From Nitrospirota bacterium (lineage in GTDB: Bacteria > Nitrospirota > Leptospirillia > Leptospirillales > Leptospirillaceae), in assembly GCA_027314645.1 (NCBI GenBank), contig DAHVAL010000004.1:52737-116736 (forward strand): a stretch of DNA of 64,000 bases, given 5' to 3'. This document shows positions 1-10,052 of this stretch, in pieces. Numbering within the stretch: the stretch's first letter is position 1; each line of letters begins with the position of its first letter. The position numbers and the translations under genes are program-made. The notes below the pieces were generated by a model. The model was not told the DNA's origin, made no database searches, and worked only from the letters and a program-made list of their open reading frames with translations.

Positions 1-1481
<1,481 letters not shown>

Positions 1482-1534
1482 TTACGTATGATTAAAAATA
1501 GTGTGAATCTCCCGGATCCTGTTTTTCCCGATTG

Positions 1535-1798
1535 TCAGGCGACAAACACGCCCAGGATATCTTCTTCTTTCAGAATGAGGTAATCCGTCCCATCAATGGA
1601 GATTTTCGATCCGGAATACTTGTCAAAGAGAATGGAGTCGCCCTTTTTAAGGGATTTGACATCGTCTCCGACTTCTTCCACCTTCCCTTTTTGGGGCTTT
1701 TCTTTGGCAGCGTCAGGAATATATAACCCGCCCTGAGTCTTTTCAGCCTCTTCGGCGTAGCTGACAAAAACACGATCCTTCAATGGCTTAAATTTCAT
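1535..1798 (-). CDS. groES: Co-chaperonin GroES (10 kDa)
   Basis: Heptameric lid of the GroEL chamber. The protein is 87 aa, starting MKFKPLKDRVFV, and contains the mobile-loop region (AEEAEKTQGGLYIPD) and the GDSILFDKYSG segment typical of Cpn10. The ORF track starts four codons earlier at 1810, but that ATG overlaps the GGAGG ribosome site. The ATG at 1798 sits 5 bp after GGAGG and gives the usual N-terminus. It is slightly shorter than the common 94-97 aa. First gene of the groESL operon, preceded by a CIRCE operator. Confidence 0.96.
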   Translation of the reverse strand: MKFKPLKDRVFVSYAEEAEKTQGGLYIPDAAKEKPQKGKVEEVGDDVKSLKKGDSILFDKYSGSKISIDGTDYLILKEEDILGVFVA

Positions 1799-1834
1799 AC
1801 ATACCTCCATTAAGTTGGATGTTGAACCTGGGAT

Positions 1835-1861
1835 TTAGCACTCACACCTCATGAGTGATAG
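1835..1861 (-). promoter_or_regulatory. CIRCE operator (HrcA binding site) of groESL
   Basis: TTAGCACTC at 1835-1843, nine bases, then GAGTGATAG at 1853-1861. The known CIRCE consensus is TTAGCACTC-N9-GAGTGCTAA; the left arm is perfect and the right arm matches 7 of 9. It lies just downstream of the predicted -10 and 36 bp upstream of the groES start codon, the expected position for HrcA repression of groESL. Confidence 0.9.
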
Positions 1862-1862
1862 A

Positions 1863-1891
1863 ATAATACCAAAGGATTGGAGGATTGGCAA
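1863..1891 (-). promoter_or_regulatory. Sigma70-type promoter of groESL
   Basis: On the minus strand TTGCCA (1891-1886), a 17-bp spacer, then TATTAT (1868-1863): 5/6 and 5/6 matches to the -35/-10 consensus with ideal spacing. Transcription would start within or at the edge of the CIRCE element, consistent with HrcA repression. No sigma32-type box was obvious. Confidence 0.75.
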
Positions 1892-1901
1892 GCCCTTTTT
1901 T

Positions 1902-1960
1902 TAAAAAAATTAAAGAAAATAGAAGGGCCAGCGAACCCAAATTCGTGGTCACTGGCCTTC
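1902..1960 (-). terminator. Rho-independent terminator after ctpA
   Basis: On the minus strand, 10 bp after the protease stop codon, GAAGGCCAG pairs with CTGGCCCTTC (one bulged base), followed by TATTTTCTTTAATTTTTTT. A GC-rich stem plus T-rich tract fits an intrinsic terminator separating ctpA from groESL. Confidence 0.7.
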
Positions 1961-1969
1961 AGGAAGGGA

Positions 1970-3292
1970 TCAATCAGAAATTTTTCGCTTCAGGATTCTG
2001 ATCGCAGCGGTAAGCTGGTTATCGGATTTCCCTTTTGGAAGGGGGTAAACAAGATGTTTCTGGATGTTTGCCTTGGGAATGACGACCCCGCGCACTTTGA
2101 CATCCGGATTGAGGAAGTGATGCTTCAAGTCGACCTCTCTCGGAACGGAAATTGCGCGAGACCCGTGGGGCACTATTTCTTTGATAATGACATCGGGCGT
2201 GATTCCATAATTCTGGATTGAGCGACCCGAGGGAGTGAAATATCGTGCCGTCGTGAGACGAAGCGCCGATCCATCGAAAAGGGGAAGAATGGTCTGCACC
2301 GATCCCTTTCCAAAGGTCTGAGTTCCAAGGATGGTGGCTCGATGGTAGTCCTGGAGGGCCCCGGAGACGATTTCCGCCGCAGAGGCCGTCTCCGTGTTCA
2401 CAAGCACAACGATCGGAATTTTGGGAAACGCCATCCCCCCATGCGACCGGAACGCCCTGTCCTGACGCCGCCCCTTCATTGACACGACGACCTTTTTGTC
2501 CGGAATGAAGAGAGAGGAAACATCCACAGCGCTTGTCAGCAATCCTCCCGGATTGTTGCGGAGATCAATCACAAGCCCCTTCATGCCCCGGCGATCAAGT
2601 TTTTTCAGGGTCGCATCGAGATCTCTCGCGGTATTTTCCGAAAATTCCCGGACAAGGACATATCCGATATGGTCTTTCAACATTCTGTACTTGACCGTAT
2701 GGATCTTGATCACTTCCCGAACAAGGTCAAAGTTGCGCTCCCTAAAGACCCCTTTTCGGAAGATCGTCAGAATAACATGCGTGCCCGGGCGGCCTCTCAT
2801 CGTTCTGACGGCCTTTGCGAGGCCCAGAGACGTGGTGCTCACGCCGTTGACCCGAATGATTTCATCCCCGGATTTGATTCCTGCCCGAAATGCGGGCGAG
2901 TCATCGATCGGAGCCTGGACAATAATGCGATTCCCCTGGGTGGTGATTTTGATCCCCACTCCTCCGAATCGCCCTTGGGTGTTGATTTCAAGGTCGTGGT
3001 ATTCTTGCGGAGACATGTACTCGGAGTGGGGGTCCAGGGAGGCAACCATGCCCCGTATGGCGCTGTCAAGGACGGGCTGTGCGGGGATCGTGTCGACATA
3101 ATCATTTTGAATCAGGGCGTACACCATGGAGAAAATCTTGAGGCTCTTGTCCGTTCCGCCATCTGCCAGCACCGCATGGCCCACCCCGCCGACCAAGATG
3201 CCGACGACCAAGACAAGAACAATGTTTCCTGTTTTCATGATCCATTTCCAAAGTGAACGGTTAGATCCATTTCCAAAGTCATTGAGACGCAT
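1970..3292 (-). CDS. ctpA: Carboxy-terminal processing protease (CtpA, S41 family)
   Basis: Periplasmic serine protease of the tail-specific/CtpA family, removing C-terminal peptides from exported or envelope proteins. Seen: an N-terminal membrane/signal segment (NIVLVLVVGILVGGVGHAV), a PDZ domain (GVGIKITTQGNRIIVQAPI...SGDEIIRVNG) and the S41 core with catalytic Ser in TASAAEIVSGAL and Lys in FGKGSVQT. The ORF track starts at 3352. I prefer the ATG at 3292 (MRLNDFGNG) because GAGGAAAAAGAG precedes it; an ATG at 3238 (MKTGNIVL) is a shorter alternative. Likely monocistronic: a terminator follows, and a possible -10 (GATAAT) lies in the 140-bp gap upstream. Confidence 0.92.
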   Translation of the reverse strand: MRLNDFGNGSNRSLWKWIMKTGNIVLVLVVGILVGGVGHAVLADGGTDKSLKIFSMVYALIQNDYVDTIPAQPVLDSAIRGMVASLDPHSEYMSPQEYHDLEINTQGRFGGVGIKITTQGNRIIVQAPIDDSPAFRAGIKSGDEIIRVNGVSTTSLGLAKAVRTMRGRPGTHVILTIFRKGVFRERNFDLVREVIKIHTVKYRMLKDHIGYVLVREFSENTARDLDATLKKLDRRGMKGLVIDLRNNPGGLLTSAVDVSSLFIPDKKVVVSMKGRRQDRAFRSHGGMAFPKIPIVVLVNTETASAAEIVSGALQDYHRATILGTQTFGKGSVQTILPLFDGSALRLTTARYFTPSGRSIQNYGITPDVIIKEIVPHGSRAISVPREVDLKHHFLNPDVKVRGVVIPKANIQKHLVYPLPKGKSDNQLTAAIRILKRKISD

Positions 3293-3432
3293 AAACTCTT
3301 TTTCCTCACAATCACCCGATCTCCGATGACCGGAAGATCGGACCGCTTTCAAAATTGATGTTTTCCAGAGATCATTGTCTCAGATTATCACGCATTGTTA
3401 GCCTTTACAACAGAGTTCCCGGCGGATTTAAA

Positions 3433-4665
3433 TCACTCCTGGTGTCCTTGACGAAGAAAGCGCATTGGACTTAGCGGCTTTCCTCTTCGAGTCACCCCAA
3501 AAAACAGCGTCGATTTTCCTTGGGTCCCCCCCCTCCCAACCGTTCCAATGATCTCACCAATGGCAACCCTTTGCCCCTCGCGGGCAAAAATATGGTTCAG
3601 ATGACCGTAAAGGGTATAGAGATGCTTCCCGTGAGAAAGAATCACAAGACGCCCATAGCCGGAATAAGACTTGGCAAAAAGGACCTTTCCCGTCCAAGCC
3701 GCACGAACTTTCGATCCCACGGGGGCGGCTATATCGATCCCGTCATGAAACGGTCCGTATTTCTCGACGATCATTCCGGCGACCGGCCAACGAAAGACTG
3801 TTTTTCCAAGGATCGGGGGATTGCGGTAGATTTCTTTCAGATGTTTTTTTTCCCTCAGGCGCTCAAGCCGCAAGATCAAACCCATCAGTTCCCGGCGACG
3901 CTTCAAGATCGTCTGATTGTCCTGAGAAATGGACTCTTCCCTCTTTTTCAATCGGACAATTTCGGCTTGGATTCCGACCATCTTCTTCTTCAGTCGGGTC
4001 TCTTCCGCTTCCCGCTGCCTCAGAAGGTTTTTTTCATGGTTTTGAATCGATTGCAGCTGATCTCGGCTGACCTTTAGACGGTCCTGCTTGTGTTTGTATT
4101 GACGGAGCAAGGAGTCCAAATGATGGGTTTGGTCGGACAGGACGGAGGTGCGCAGAATCGCATCGGCCTGAATATCCGTTCCGTCAAGGTTCGCCAGGGC
4201 CTGCTCCGCCTTGCGCAAGAGCAGGCGGGACTCGAGAGCACCCTTTTGCAAAATGTCCGCGCTGACGACCACGTCGAGATGTGCGAGCGCATTTTCCAGC
4301 CTTTTGATTGCCCGTCTGTCCTGGATCTCGCGGATCTGAAGTCGTGACACCTGAAGGTGGAAGGAGGCCAATTGAACTCGCAGCTTAAGAATTCTGACCT
4401 TCAAATTCAATCGCCGCCCCTGATAGCGCTTCAATTCCAGACGGTTTTTTGAAAGGCGGCGTTTCAGTTCCGCGAGTTCGTGCTCGCGCACTGAGAGTTT
4501 TTTTTCGATGGCGCGAATGGAAGGCTCCTGATCGGAGGTGGCCTTGCAAGGAACGTTTAAAGCCAACACCAAAAACACTGCGGCAAAAATATACGCCACA
4601 CGTTTTAGGGGTCGGAGGGTCTCGGAGGCGGGGGAAGGGACAATATCACCAGGGTGATCATTCAC
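3433..4665 (-). CDS. EnvC/LytM-type M23 peptidoglycan-associated factor
   Basis: Exported coiled-coil protein with a C-terminal M23 (LytM) domain. EnvC-type proteins of this build are amidase activators recruited by FtsX. An N-terminal hydrophobic segment (VAYIFAAVFLVLALNV) is followed by a long heptad-rich region and the LytM domain (FRWPVAGMIVEKYGPFHDGIDIAAPVGSKV...LYTLYGHLNHIFAREGQ). Of the zinc ligands, HDGIDI and LYGHLNH keep recognisable residues; catalytic competence is uncertain. The track start (4854) would overlap the upstream gene by 190 bp. A GTG at 4665 overlaps the stop of that gene as GTGA, the usual translational-coupling form, so I use it. Confidence 0.82.
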   Translation of the reverse strand: MNDHPGDIVPSPASETLRPLKRVAYIFAAVFLVLALNVPCKATSDQEPSIRAIEKKLSVREHELAELKRRLSKNRLELKRYQGRRLNLKVRILKLRVQLASFHLQVSRLQIREIQDRRAIKRLENALAHLDVVVSADILQKGALESRLLLRKAEQALANLDGTDIQADAILRTSVLSDQTHHLDSLLRQYKHKQDRLKVSRDQLQSIQNHEKNLLRQREAEETRLKKKMVGIQAEIVRLKKREESISQDNQTILKRRRELMGLILRLERLREKKHLKEIYRNPPILGKTVFRWPVAGMIVEKYGPFHDGIDIAAPVGSKVRAAWTGKVLFAKSYSGYGRLVILSHGKHLYTLYGHLNHIFAREGQRVAIGEIIGTVGRGGTQGKSTLFFGVTRRGKPLSPMRFLRQGHQE

Positions 4666-5672
4666 GGAAGGGGCGAACCTTCTTTTCGGGTTGGAAAGGG
4701 GAGGAGAAGGTAGAGGATTCCCCCCAGCCATCCCACCAGTCCGCACGCCAGGATAAACGCGATCCACAAAGGATCCAAGTATGTCGTTGCCCCGATGAAT
4801 CCTGGACGAAATGGATTGTCCATTCCTGGATAAAGAAAAGTTCGGAGGATCCATGCCACGAACACCGCCACGCCTCCAGAAATAAACCCGCAGAATCCGG
4901 AGGCGAAAATGCGAACAATGCCTGAAGGCCCCGGGATTGGAGGCGGAAGACTTGGAAATTCGACCTGTTCGTCCGGGATCGATTCACGTTGAAAAAGCGG
5001 GCTCCGACGCTCGGAGGAGGATCGTCCTCCTGTGGAATGGGGCGAAAATAAGTGGCTCCATAAAGAATTCCCCCACGACGCCCAATACAGTCCGAGTCCA
5101 AGACAAAGGGCCCCGACGAGAATCTCGAGGGCCTTCTTCATCCCTTCCGAGATGCCGGCCAATAGATCGACCCGGGCCACCCATTGGGGATTGTAGACGA
5201 TCTCTTTAATCGAGGTGTCGTTTTTGACGATCTGCTGGATTGAACGGATCTGGTCTCCCAACGTCACAACCTGGCCGTGGGGCCCCTGGCCGAGCGACAC
5301 GGCGACGGAGAGGATCCTTTTGCTGTTCCTTTGCTCCGTTGGGCTTTTCGCATCCTGGGGATGAAACGAGGTGACAGTCCCGCTTCCAGATACCTTTTCC
5401 ATCGTCTTCACAAGCCCTTGAATTTCTGAGGGGGACGGGGGGGTGTCAAAGATGAGGAGCAAGTGCGCCGAAGAGGCCGCTTGAGTCCTCATGGAGTCCA
5501 GGCTCCAAAAAGAGGTCAGGGTCCAAAAAAGGAAAAGGAGGAGGAAGGAGGAGAAAAAAAGATGTGAAAAAAGGCTGAACCAAGTGCGAAACGAAAACTG
5601 GAAATCCTCGTTTGAATCAGAGTTTGGCATTCGGTCGACTCTTTCATGATGCCGGAGAAATCGAGAAAACAC
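4662..5672 (-). CDS. ftsX: FtsX-like cell-division permease
   Basis: Inner-membrane protein with FtsX topology: one N-terminal membrane segment (residues ~33-56), an extracytoplasmic domain containing NPQWVARVDLLAGI (compare the conserved Trp-containing stretch of FtsX), then three further membrane segments (~186-203, ~255-285, ~302-327). FtsX works with ATPase FtsE and activates a LytM/EnvC partner, and such a partner gene is coupled immediately downstream. No ftsE is adjacent (rnhB is upstream). The first candidate start is GTG at 5672 with GGGGAG 11 bp upstream; ATG at 5630 is an alternative. The extended loop between TM2 and TM3 (Ser/Arg/Pro-rich) is unusual. Sequence is divergent, so the family call is moderate. 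Confidence 0.7.
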   Translation of the reverse strand: MFSRFLRHHERVDRMPNSDSNEDFQFSFRTWFSLFSHLFFSSFLLLFLFWTLTSFWSLDSMRTQAASSAHLLLIFDTPPSPSEIQGLVKTMEKVSGSGTVTSFHPQDAKSPTEQRNSKRILSVAVSLGQGPHGQVVTLGDQIRSIQQIVKNDTSIKEIVYNPQWVARVDLLAGISEGMKKALEILVGALCLGLGLYWASWGNSLWSHLFSPHSTGGRSSSERRSPLFQRESIPDEQVEFPSLPPPIPGPSGIVRIFASGFCGFISGGVAVFVAWILRTFLYPGMDNPFRPGFIGATTYLDPLWIAFILACGLVGWLGGILYLLLPFPTRKEGSPLP

Positions 5673-5680
5673 TCACACGG

Positions 5681-6289
5681 TCACTCCCCAAGCACGTTCC
5701 GGCAAAAATGGATTCGATGATGCGACGAAAGCCCATGGTTCCGAATCGCTTTCCGATGTCTTTCCGTTCCATATCCCTTGTGGTCTGCAAACCCAAAGTG
5801 GGGGAATTGCAGGTCAAGGTCCACCATATAGCGGTCTCGGGCCACCTTCGCCAATATCGAGGCCGCAGAGATGGAAAGGACAAGACGATCTCCCCCAACG
5901 ACGGCCGTTTGAGGGTAGGAAAAATCGGGAAGAGAATCCTTTCCGTCCAGAACGAACAGGGTTGAACGTTGAGCTAAGAACTCTTCCGGAAGGGCCCTCA
6001 CGGCTCTCAACATGGCCAGAAGAGAGGCGTTACGAATGTTGAGACGTTCCACTTCCTCGACCGAGGCCCACCCGAGGCCGGTATAAAGGGCGCTCCGCTT
6101 AATCCATGTCGACAGGGCCTCCCTTTTTTCTGGGGACAGGAGTTTTGAATCGGTAACGCCATATCCTGCAAATCGGCTGACCGGGGGTTCAAACACCACG
6201 CATGCGGCCGTCACCGGGCCTGCAAAAGCCCCACGCCCAACCTCGTCAAGCCCCACAACAAAGAGATCGGAGACATCCCTGCCGGTCAA
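5681..6289 (-). CDS. rnhB: Ribonuclease HII
   Basis: Cleaves the RNA strand of RNA/DNA hybrids and single embedded ribonucleotides. The 202-aa protein shows the family motif GLDEVGRGAFAGPV with catalytic Asp/Glu, TDSKLLSPEKRE and a downstream AASILAKVARDRYM with conserved Lys and Asp. The start is TTG at 6289 (LTGRDVSDLF), preceded by AGGCAGG. It sits at the end of the rplS-containing ribosomal block, the common rplS-rnhB order, and ends 9 bp before the ftsX-like start. Confidence 0.95.
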   Translation of the reverse strand: MTGRDVSDLFVVGLDEVGRGAFAGPVTAACVVFEPPVSRFAGYGVTDSKLLSPEKREALSTWIKRSALYTGLGWASVEEVERLNIRNASLLAMLRAVRALPEEFLAQRSTLFVLDGKDSLPDFSYPQTAVVGGDRLVLSISAASILAKVARDRYMVDLDLQFPHFGFADHKGYGTERHRKAIRNHGLSSHHRIHFCRNVLGE

Positions 6290-6347
6290 GACGCCTGCCT
6301 GATCTTCCCAGCATCCATCAGGGACGGGAAGGCTCCCGCGGATGGGA

Positions 6348-6695
6348 CTATTCCTCGCTGGTTTCCTTCAGACGCGCGGCCTTTCCTTTCTTGTCCCGCA
6401 AGAAATAAAGCTTTGCACGGCGGACTTTTCCTGCACGGACGCGGTCGATCTTAATGACTTGCGGTGAATGAACGGGGAAGGATCTTTCGACCCCGATTCC
6501 AAAGGAAATTTTGCGGACCGTAATCATTTCCCGTGTTCCTCCACCCCGGATTCCAATGACGACCCCTTCAAACACCTGAACGCGCTCTTTCTCCCCTTCC
6601 ACAACCTTAAAATGAACGCGCACCGTTTCTCCGACCGCCACCTTGGGGGCTTCATCTTTCATAAATAATTGTTCAACTTGATCAAGGACTTGCAT
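6348..6695 (-). CDS. rplS: 50S ribosomal protein L19
   Basis: L19 lies at the 30S-50S interface. The 115-aa product is of usual length and has the conserved [33 protein letters not shown] region, [10 protein letters not shown] and [30 protein letters not shown] ribosome site precedes ATG 6695. Part of the rpsP-rimM-trmD-rplS order, 41 bp after trmD. Confidence 0.98.
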   Translation of the reverse strand: MQVLDQVEQLFMKDEAPKVAVGETVRVHFKVVEGEKERVQVFEGVVIGIRGGGTREMITVRKISFGIGVERSFPVHSPQVIKIDRVRAGKVRRAKLYFLRDKKGKAARLKETSEE

Positions 6696-6736
6696 GTCTC
6701 ACCTCATTATTTTGCCCGTTTAAACAGACATTTTTG

Positions 6737-7462
6737 TTAACAGGAAACCTCAGTGGGGTTTCCACTCAAATCCGGCCTCACGGATTGCTGCTTTCTCCGT
6801 GAAACATCCTCCCGATAGCGACGAATCGCTTCATGGTCTCCCGAGAGAAGCACCGGCGGAACCTCATGTCCCCTGAACACCCGCGGCCGGGTATACTGGG
6901 GATAATCAAAACGGCTGTTCTCGAAGGTCTCGTTCATCGTTGCACTGTCGTTCGAAAGAACTCCCGGAACCAGCCGAACGACCGCATCCACCATCGACGC
7001 GCAGGGAAGTTCTCCTCCGGAAAGGACATAATCTCCCATGGACCATTCTTCGATAGCGTAGCAATCCAGGATTCGTTGGTCGATGCCTTCGTAATGTCCG
7101 CACAGGAACAGCAACGGCCGTTCTTCATCGGCCCATGTCCGGGCAATCTTCTGGTGAAAAACCCGCCCTTGGGGAGAGGGATAAATCAATCGGGGGCCTA
7201 TCTTCCCATGTCCCGCCAGATCATTCATGGAACGATCCAGCGCCTCTGAGATGGGCTCGGGTTTCATGATCATCCCCCCTCCCCCTCCAAAAGGATAGTC
7301 GTCGACGGAATGGTAAGACCCCGTTCCAAAGTCTCGGAGATTCCAGTAATGGAACCGGACCAGCCCTTTCGACTCAGCCCGTCCCAAAATACTGGTTTCA
7401 AAAATGGTCCGAAGCATGTCGGGGAAGAGCGAGATCACCCCTATGTGCCGACAATGCTCCAT
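6737..7462 (-). CDS. trmD: tRNA (guanine-N1-)-methyltransferase TrmD
   Basis: Methylates G37 of tRNAs reading CNN/GNN codons, preventing +1 frameshifting. A SPOUT knot enzyme: FGGGGGMIMKPEPI, LFLCGHYEGIDQRI and WSMGDYVLSGGELP mark the SAM-binding trefoil knot. The track start (7525) adds a non-homologous extension. The ATG at 7462 has GGGAGG 10 bp upstream and yields MEHCRHIGVISLFPDM, overlapping the rimM end by 22 bp; a GTG at 7438 is an alternative. Confidence 0.95.
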   Translation of the reverse strand: MEHCRHIGVISLFPDMLRTIFETSILGRAESKGLVRFHYWNLRDFGTGSYHSVDDYPFGGGGGMIMKPEPISEALDRSMNDLAGHGKIGPRLIYPSPQGRVFHQKIARTWADEERPLLFLCGHYEGIDQRILDCYAIEEWSMGDYVLSGGELPCASMVDAVVRLVPGVLSNDSATMNETFENSRFDYPQYTRPRVFRGHEVPPVLLSGDHEAIRRYREDVSRRKQQSVRPDLSGNPTEVSC

Positions 7463-8022
7463 CGAACATGTACCTCCCCATTTTCTCGGTCCACAAGAGG
7501 AACAAGGGGTTCGACAAAAGGACAAAGAACCTCTTTCCCCTCCGCGTCAATCGCCAGAAGATCCTGTCCGGGTCGTTCGTAAAAATCAACCACCGTTCCG
7601 ATCTTCCGGTGTGACTCACAATCTCGGACCGTCATTCCGATCAGCTCCGAAATCCGAATATTTTCCGGATCTTCGGGACACCAATCGTCCACCCCTTCCC
7701 AAAAAATGTTCCAGCCGGAAATTTCCCGAAGGGTTTCCGGAGAGTCCACCCCCCTCCACTTCAGGAGAAGGGACTCGCCCTTCGGCTCAGTATCCTCCAG
7801 AATCAGTCTTCTGCGTCTTCCGGACCCCGGAGTCGCCGGAGCAACCCAGAAGGGCTTCCCGTGATCCCCTCCAAATCTGGCCGGGTTCTCAGAGAATATC
7901 ACGACCCTCCCGTAACCACGAACGCCAAAGGGCCGTCCCATTCGTCCTACAAGCAACAGATTTTCAGGACCACGGGGATCCTTATCGGACATTTCGTTCA
8001 TCCGGCGGATTCGTTCCTCCAA
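7441..8022 (-). CDS. rimM: 16S rRNA processing factor RimM
   Basis: Assists maturation of the 30S head. An N-terminal RimM domain (LLLVGRMGRPFGVRGYGRVVIFSENPARF) is followed by a C-terminal PRC-barrel (IRISELIGMTVRDCESHRKIGTVVDFYERPGQDLLAI). The 193-aa ORF begins with a TTG at 8022 that has GGAAGG 10 bp upstream. An ATG seven codons in, with GGAGG 14 bp upstream, is the alternative. The KH-domain gene (khpA) often found between rpsP and rimM is absent; the 69-bp gap holds nothing recognisable. Confidence 0.93.
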   Translation of the reverse strand: MEERIRRMNEMSDKDPRGPENLLLVGRMGRPFGVRGYGRVVIFSENPARFGGDHGKPFWVAPATPGSGRRRRLILEDTEPKGESLLLKWRGVDSPETLREISGWNIFWEGVDDWCPEDPENIRISELIGMTVRDCESHRKIGTVVDFYERPGQDLLAIDAEGKEVLCPFVEPLVPLVDRENGEVHVRWSIVGT

Positions 8023-8091
8023 CGTCTGCGGACCTTCCGGCGAAGACAGAGAAGGTCTCCCATGGGCATCCCCGCTTGGAGGATACCGAAT

Positions 8092-8343
8092 TTAGGAAGC
8101 GGGGAGCGCCGATTTCTTGATCAGTCTCGCCACCGTATCGCTTGGAACCGCTCCCTTGGCGATCCAGGAATCAATCTTTTCAAGATTGATCTTAAGGTCG
8201 TGTCCTTCCTTTTGCTTCGGCGCATACGTTCCGAGAATTTCAATGAACCTTCCATCACGCCGGCATCTCGAATCCGCGACAACGATTCTGTATACCGGTA
8301 ATTTTTTCCTTCCACTTCTTGATAATCGAATGTGAACTGCCAC
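8092..8343 (-). CDS. rpsP: 30S ribosomal protein S16
   Basis: Small-subunit assembly protein, 83 aa. MAVHIRLSRSGRKKLPVYRIVVADSRCRRDGRFIEILGTY is diagnostic, followed by the LEKIDSWIAKGAVPSDTVARLIKKS helix pair. GTG start at 8343 with a strong AAGGAGGCCAA site. Lies between ffh and rimM in the conserved ffh-rpsP-rimM-trmD-rplS cluster. Confidence 0.98.
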   Translation of the reverse strand: MAVHIRLSRSGRKKLPVYRIVVADSRCRRDGRFIEILGTYAPKQKEGHDLKINLEKIDSWIAKGAVPSDTVARLIKKSALPAS

Positions 8344-8388
8344 TTGGCCTCCTTGTCCGGAATTTCGTTTTTTTGATCGTGAGACGTT

Positions 8389-9723
8389 CTAAAATGGAAA
8401 CATCGATCGCAGCGACCGAGTCCCTTTCGATTTCAGCGCTGTGCGCATCATGCGACGGGCTTGGTCAAACTGTTTCAGCAATTGGTTGACCTGCTGGACA
8501 CTGGTTCCCGATCCGGTGGCGATCCGCTTTCTCCGACTGCCATCGATTTTATCGGGATGGTCCCGTTCCTCATTGGTCATCGAGAAGATGATCGCTTCGG
8601 TCCGCTTCAGTTCTTTTTCGACCAACTGCATATCGACCTTGGATTTAAGCGATGTCCCCCCTGGGAGCATGCCCATAAGGTCTTCGAGTCCTCCAAGCTT
8701 CTTCATGCCCTGAATTTGTTCAAGAAAGTCACTCAGGGTCATCTGATTCGTCCCCATTTTACGGACCAGCTTTTCGGCCTGATCCTGGGAGACGACATTG
8801 CTGGTTTTTTCTATGAGGGTTTCAATATCCCCCATTCCGATAATCCGTGAAGCCATCCGTTCCGGAATAAACGGTTCCAAACGGTCGAGCTTTTCTCCGG
8901 AGCCGACAAACTTGATCGGCTTCTTTATCACACTTCGGATGGATAGAACGGCCCCACCCCGCGTGTCACCGTCAAGCTTCGTAAAAATGACGCCGTCCAC
9001 CCCAATCGACTGATCAAATCCCCTGGACACATTGACGGCTTCCTGGCCTTGCATCGCATCGACGACGAGGAGACATTCCTTTGGATTATACAGAGATTTC
9101 AGGTTCTTCAGTTCGATCATCAACTCTTCGTCGATCGAGAGACGGCCCGCCGTATCCACGATCACGATTTCATACATCCCTTCGAGGATGCGCTTACGGA
9201 CCGAAGCCACCATGTCCTGGGGACGGGTCACGCCTTCGGAGGGAAGGACGACCGGAACACCGATCTGCTCACCCAAAATCCGCAATTGGTCCACCGCGGC
9301 CAAGCGGGCCAAATCGCTCGCCACCAAGAGAACACGCCGTCCCTGCGTCTTGAAGTGAAGCGCGATCTTGGCACTGGTCGTGGTCTTTCCCGATCCCTGG
9401 AGTCCCATCATGAACACAATCGTCGGGGGCTTGGAGGCAAGGGCGATGTTGGCCCGATGATCCCCCAAGATATGAACGATTTCTTTGTAGACTTCGGTAA
9501 TGATCTGCTGGGCAGGGGTCAAGCCGGCCTTCACAGCTTGACCGACCAGACGTGCCCGCAGAGCTTCGGTGAATTCTTTGACCACCGCCAAGCTGACATC
9601 GGCCTCAAGCAGAGCGACACGCAACTCCCGGAGCGTGTCTTCTACGGCCGACTCCGAAAGGCCCCCTTTGCCTGTCAGTTTATGAAAAATTCCTTCAAGA
9701 CGGCCGGTCAAACTTTCGAACAT
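8389..9723 (-). CDS. ffh: Signal recognition particle protein Ffh
   Basis: SRP54 GTPase that recognises signal sequences with 4.5S RNA and docks to FtsY (also in this window). N domain (1-~90); G domain with P-loop GLQGSGKTTTSAKI, DTAGRL and TKLDGDTRGG; Met-rich M domain containing GMLPGG and the RNA-binding RRKRIATGSGTS helix. 444 aa, normal length. Starts MFESLTGRLEGIFHKL at 9723, 5 bp after the IHF/HU gene, so probably co-transcribed with it. Confidence 0.98.
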   Translation of the reverse strand: MFESLTGRLEGIFHKLTGKGGLSESAVEDTLRELRVALLEADVSLAVVKEFTEALRARLVGQAVKAGLTPAQQIITEVYKEIVHILGDHRANIALASKPPTIVFMMGLQGSGKTTTSAKIALHFKTQGRRVLLVASDLARLAAVDQLRILGEQIGVPVVLPSEGVTRPQDMVASVRKRILEGMYEIVIVDTAGRLSIDEELMIELKNLKSLYNPKECLLVVDAMQGQEAVNVSRGFDQSIGVDGVIFTKLDGDTRGGAVLSIRSVIKKPIKFVGSGEKLDRLEPFIPERMASRIIGMGDIETLIEKTSNVVSQDQAEKLVRKMGTNQMTLSDFLEQIQGMKKLGGLEDLMGMLPGGTSLKSKVDMQLVEKELKRTEAIIFSMTNEERDHPDKIDGSRRKRIATGSGTSVQQVNQLLKQFDQARRMMRTALKSKGTRSLRSMFPF

Positions 9724-9728
9724 CGAAA

Positions 9729-10022
9729 TTATCCTTTGACTTGGCTCGATTTAAGGCTTGACTTCAAAATTCGGCTTTGCTTGAAGTAAGGGACTTTTTT
9801 GGGGGCAACGACCACGGAAGACCCTGTTCGCGGGTTTCTCGCCTTCCTTGTCGCCCGTGTCCGCACACGCAGAACCCCAAAGTCACGCAATTCGACCGTA
9901 TCCCCCGACCGCAGGCCTGTCTTCATCGAGTCGAGAAAAAGATCAATCATCACCCGAGCATCTTCCCGGCGAATTCCCGGAAACTGTCTTGCCAATCTTT
10001 GAACAAGCTCACCTTTGGTCAT
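9729..10022 (-). CDS. IHF/HU family DNA-bending protein
   Basis: Small basic dimeric nucleoid protein of 97 aa. The family layout is seen: MTKGELVQRLARQFPGI with two helices, then VELRDFGVLRVRTRATRKARNPRTG, where the ARNPxTG arm and central Pro intercalate DNA, and the C-terminal VVVAPKKVPYFKQSRILKSSL. The RxxRNPRTG and KKVPYFK features resemble IHF-beta more than HU, but alpha/beta assignment is uncertain. It is 30 bp from sppA and directly upstream of ffh. Confidence 0.9.
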   Translation of the reverse strand: MTKGELVQRLARQFPGIRREDARVMIDLFLDSMKTGLRSGDTVELRDFGVLRVRTRATRKARNPRTGSSVVVAPKKVPYFKQSRILKSSLKSSQVKG

Positions 10023-10052
10023 TGTTCGTCCCGCTCCTTCATTGATTTGCGG

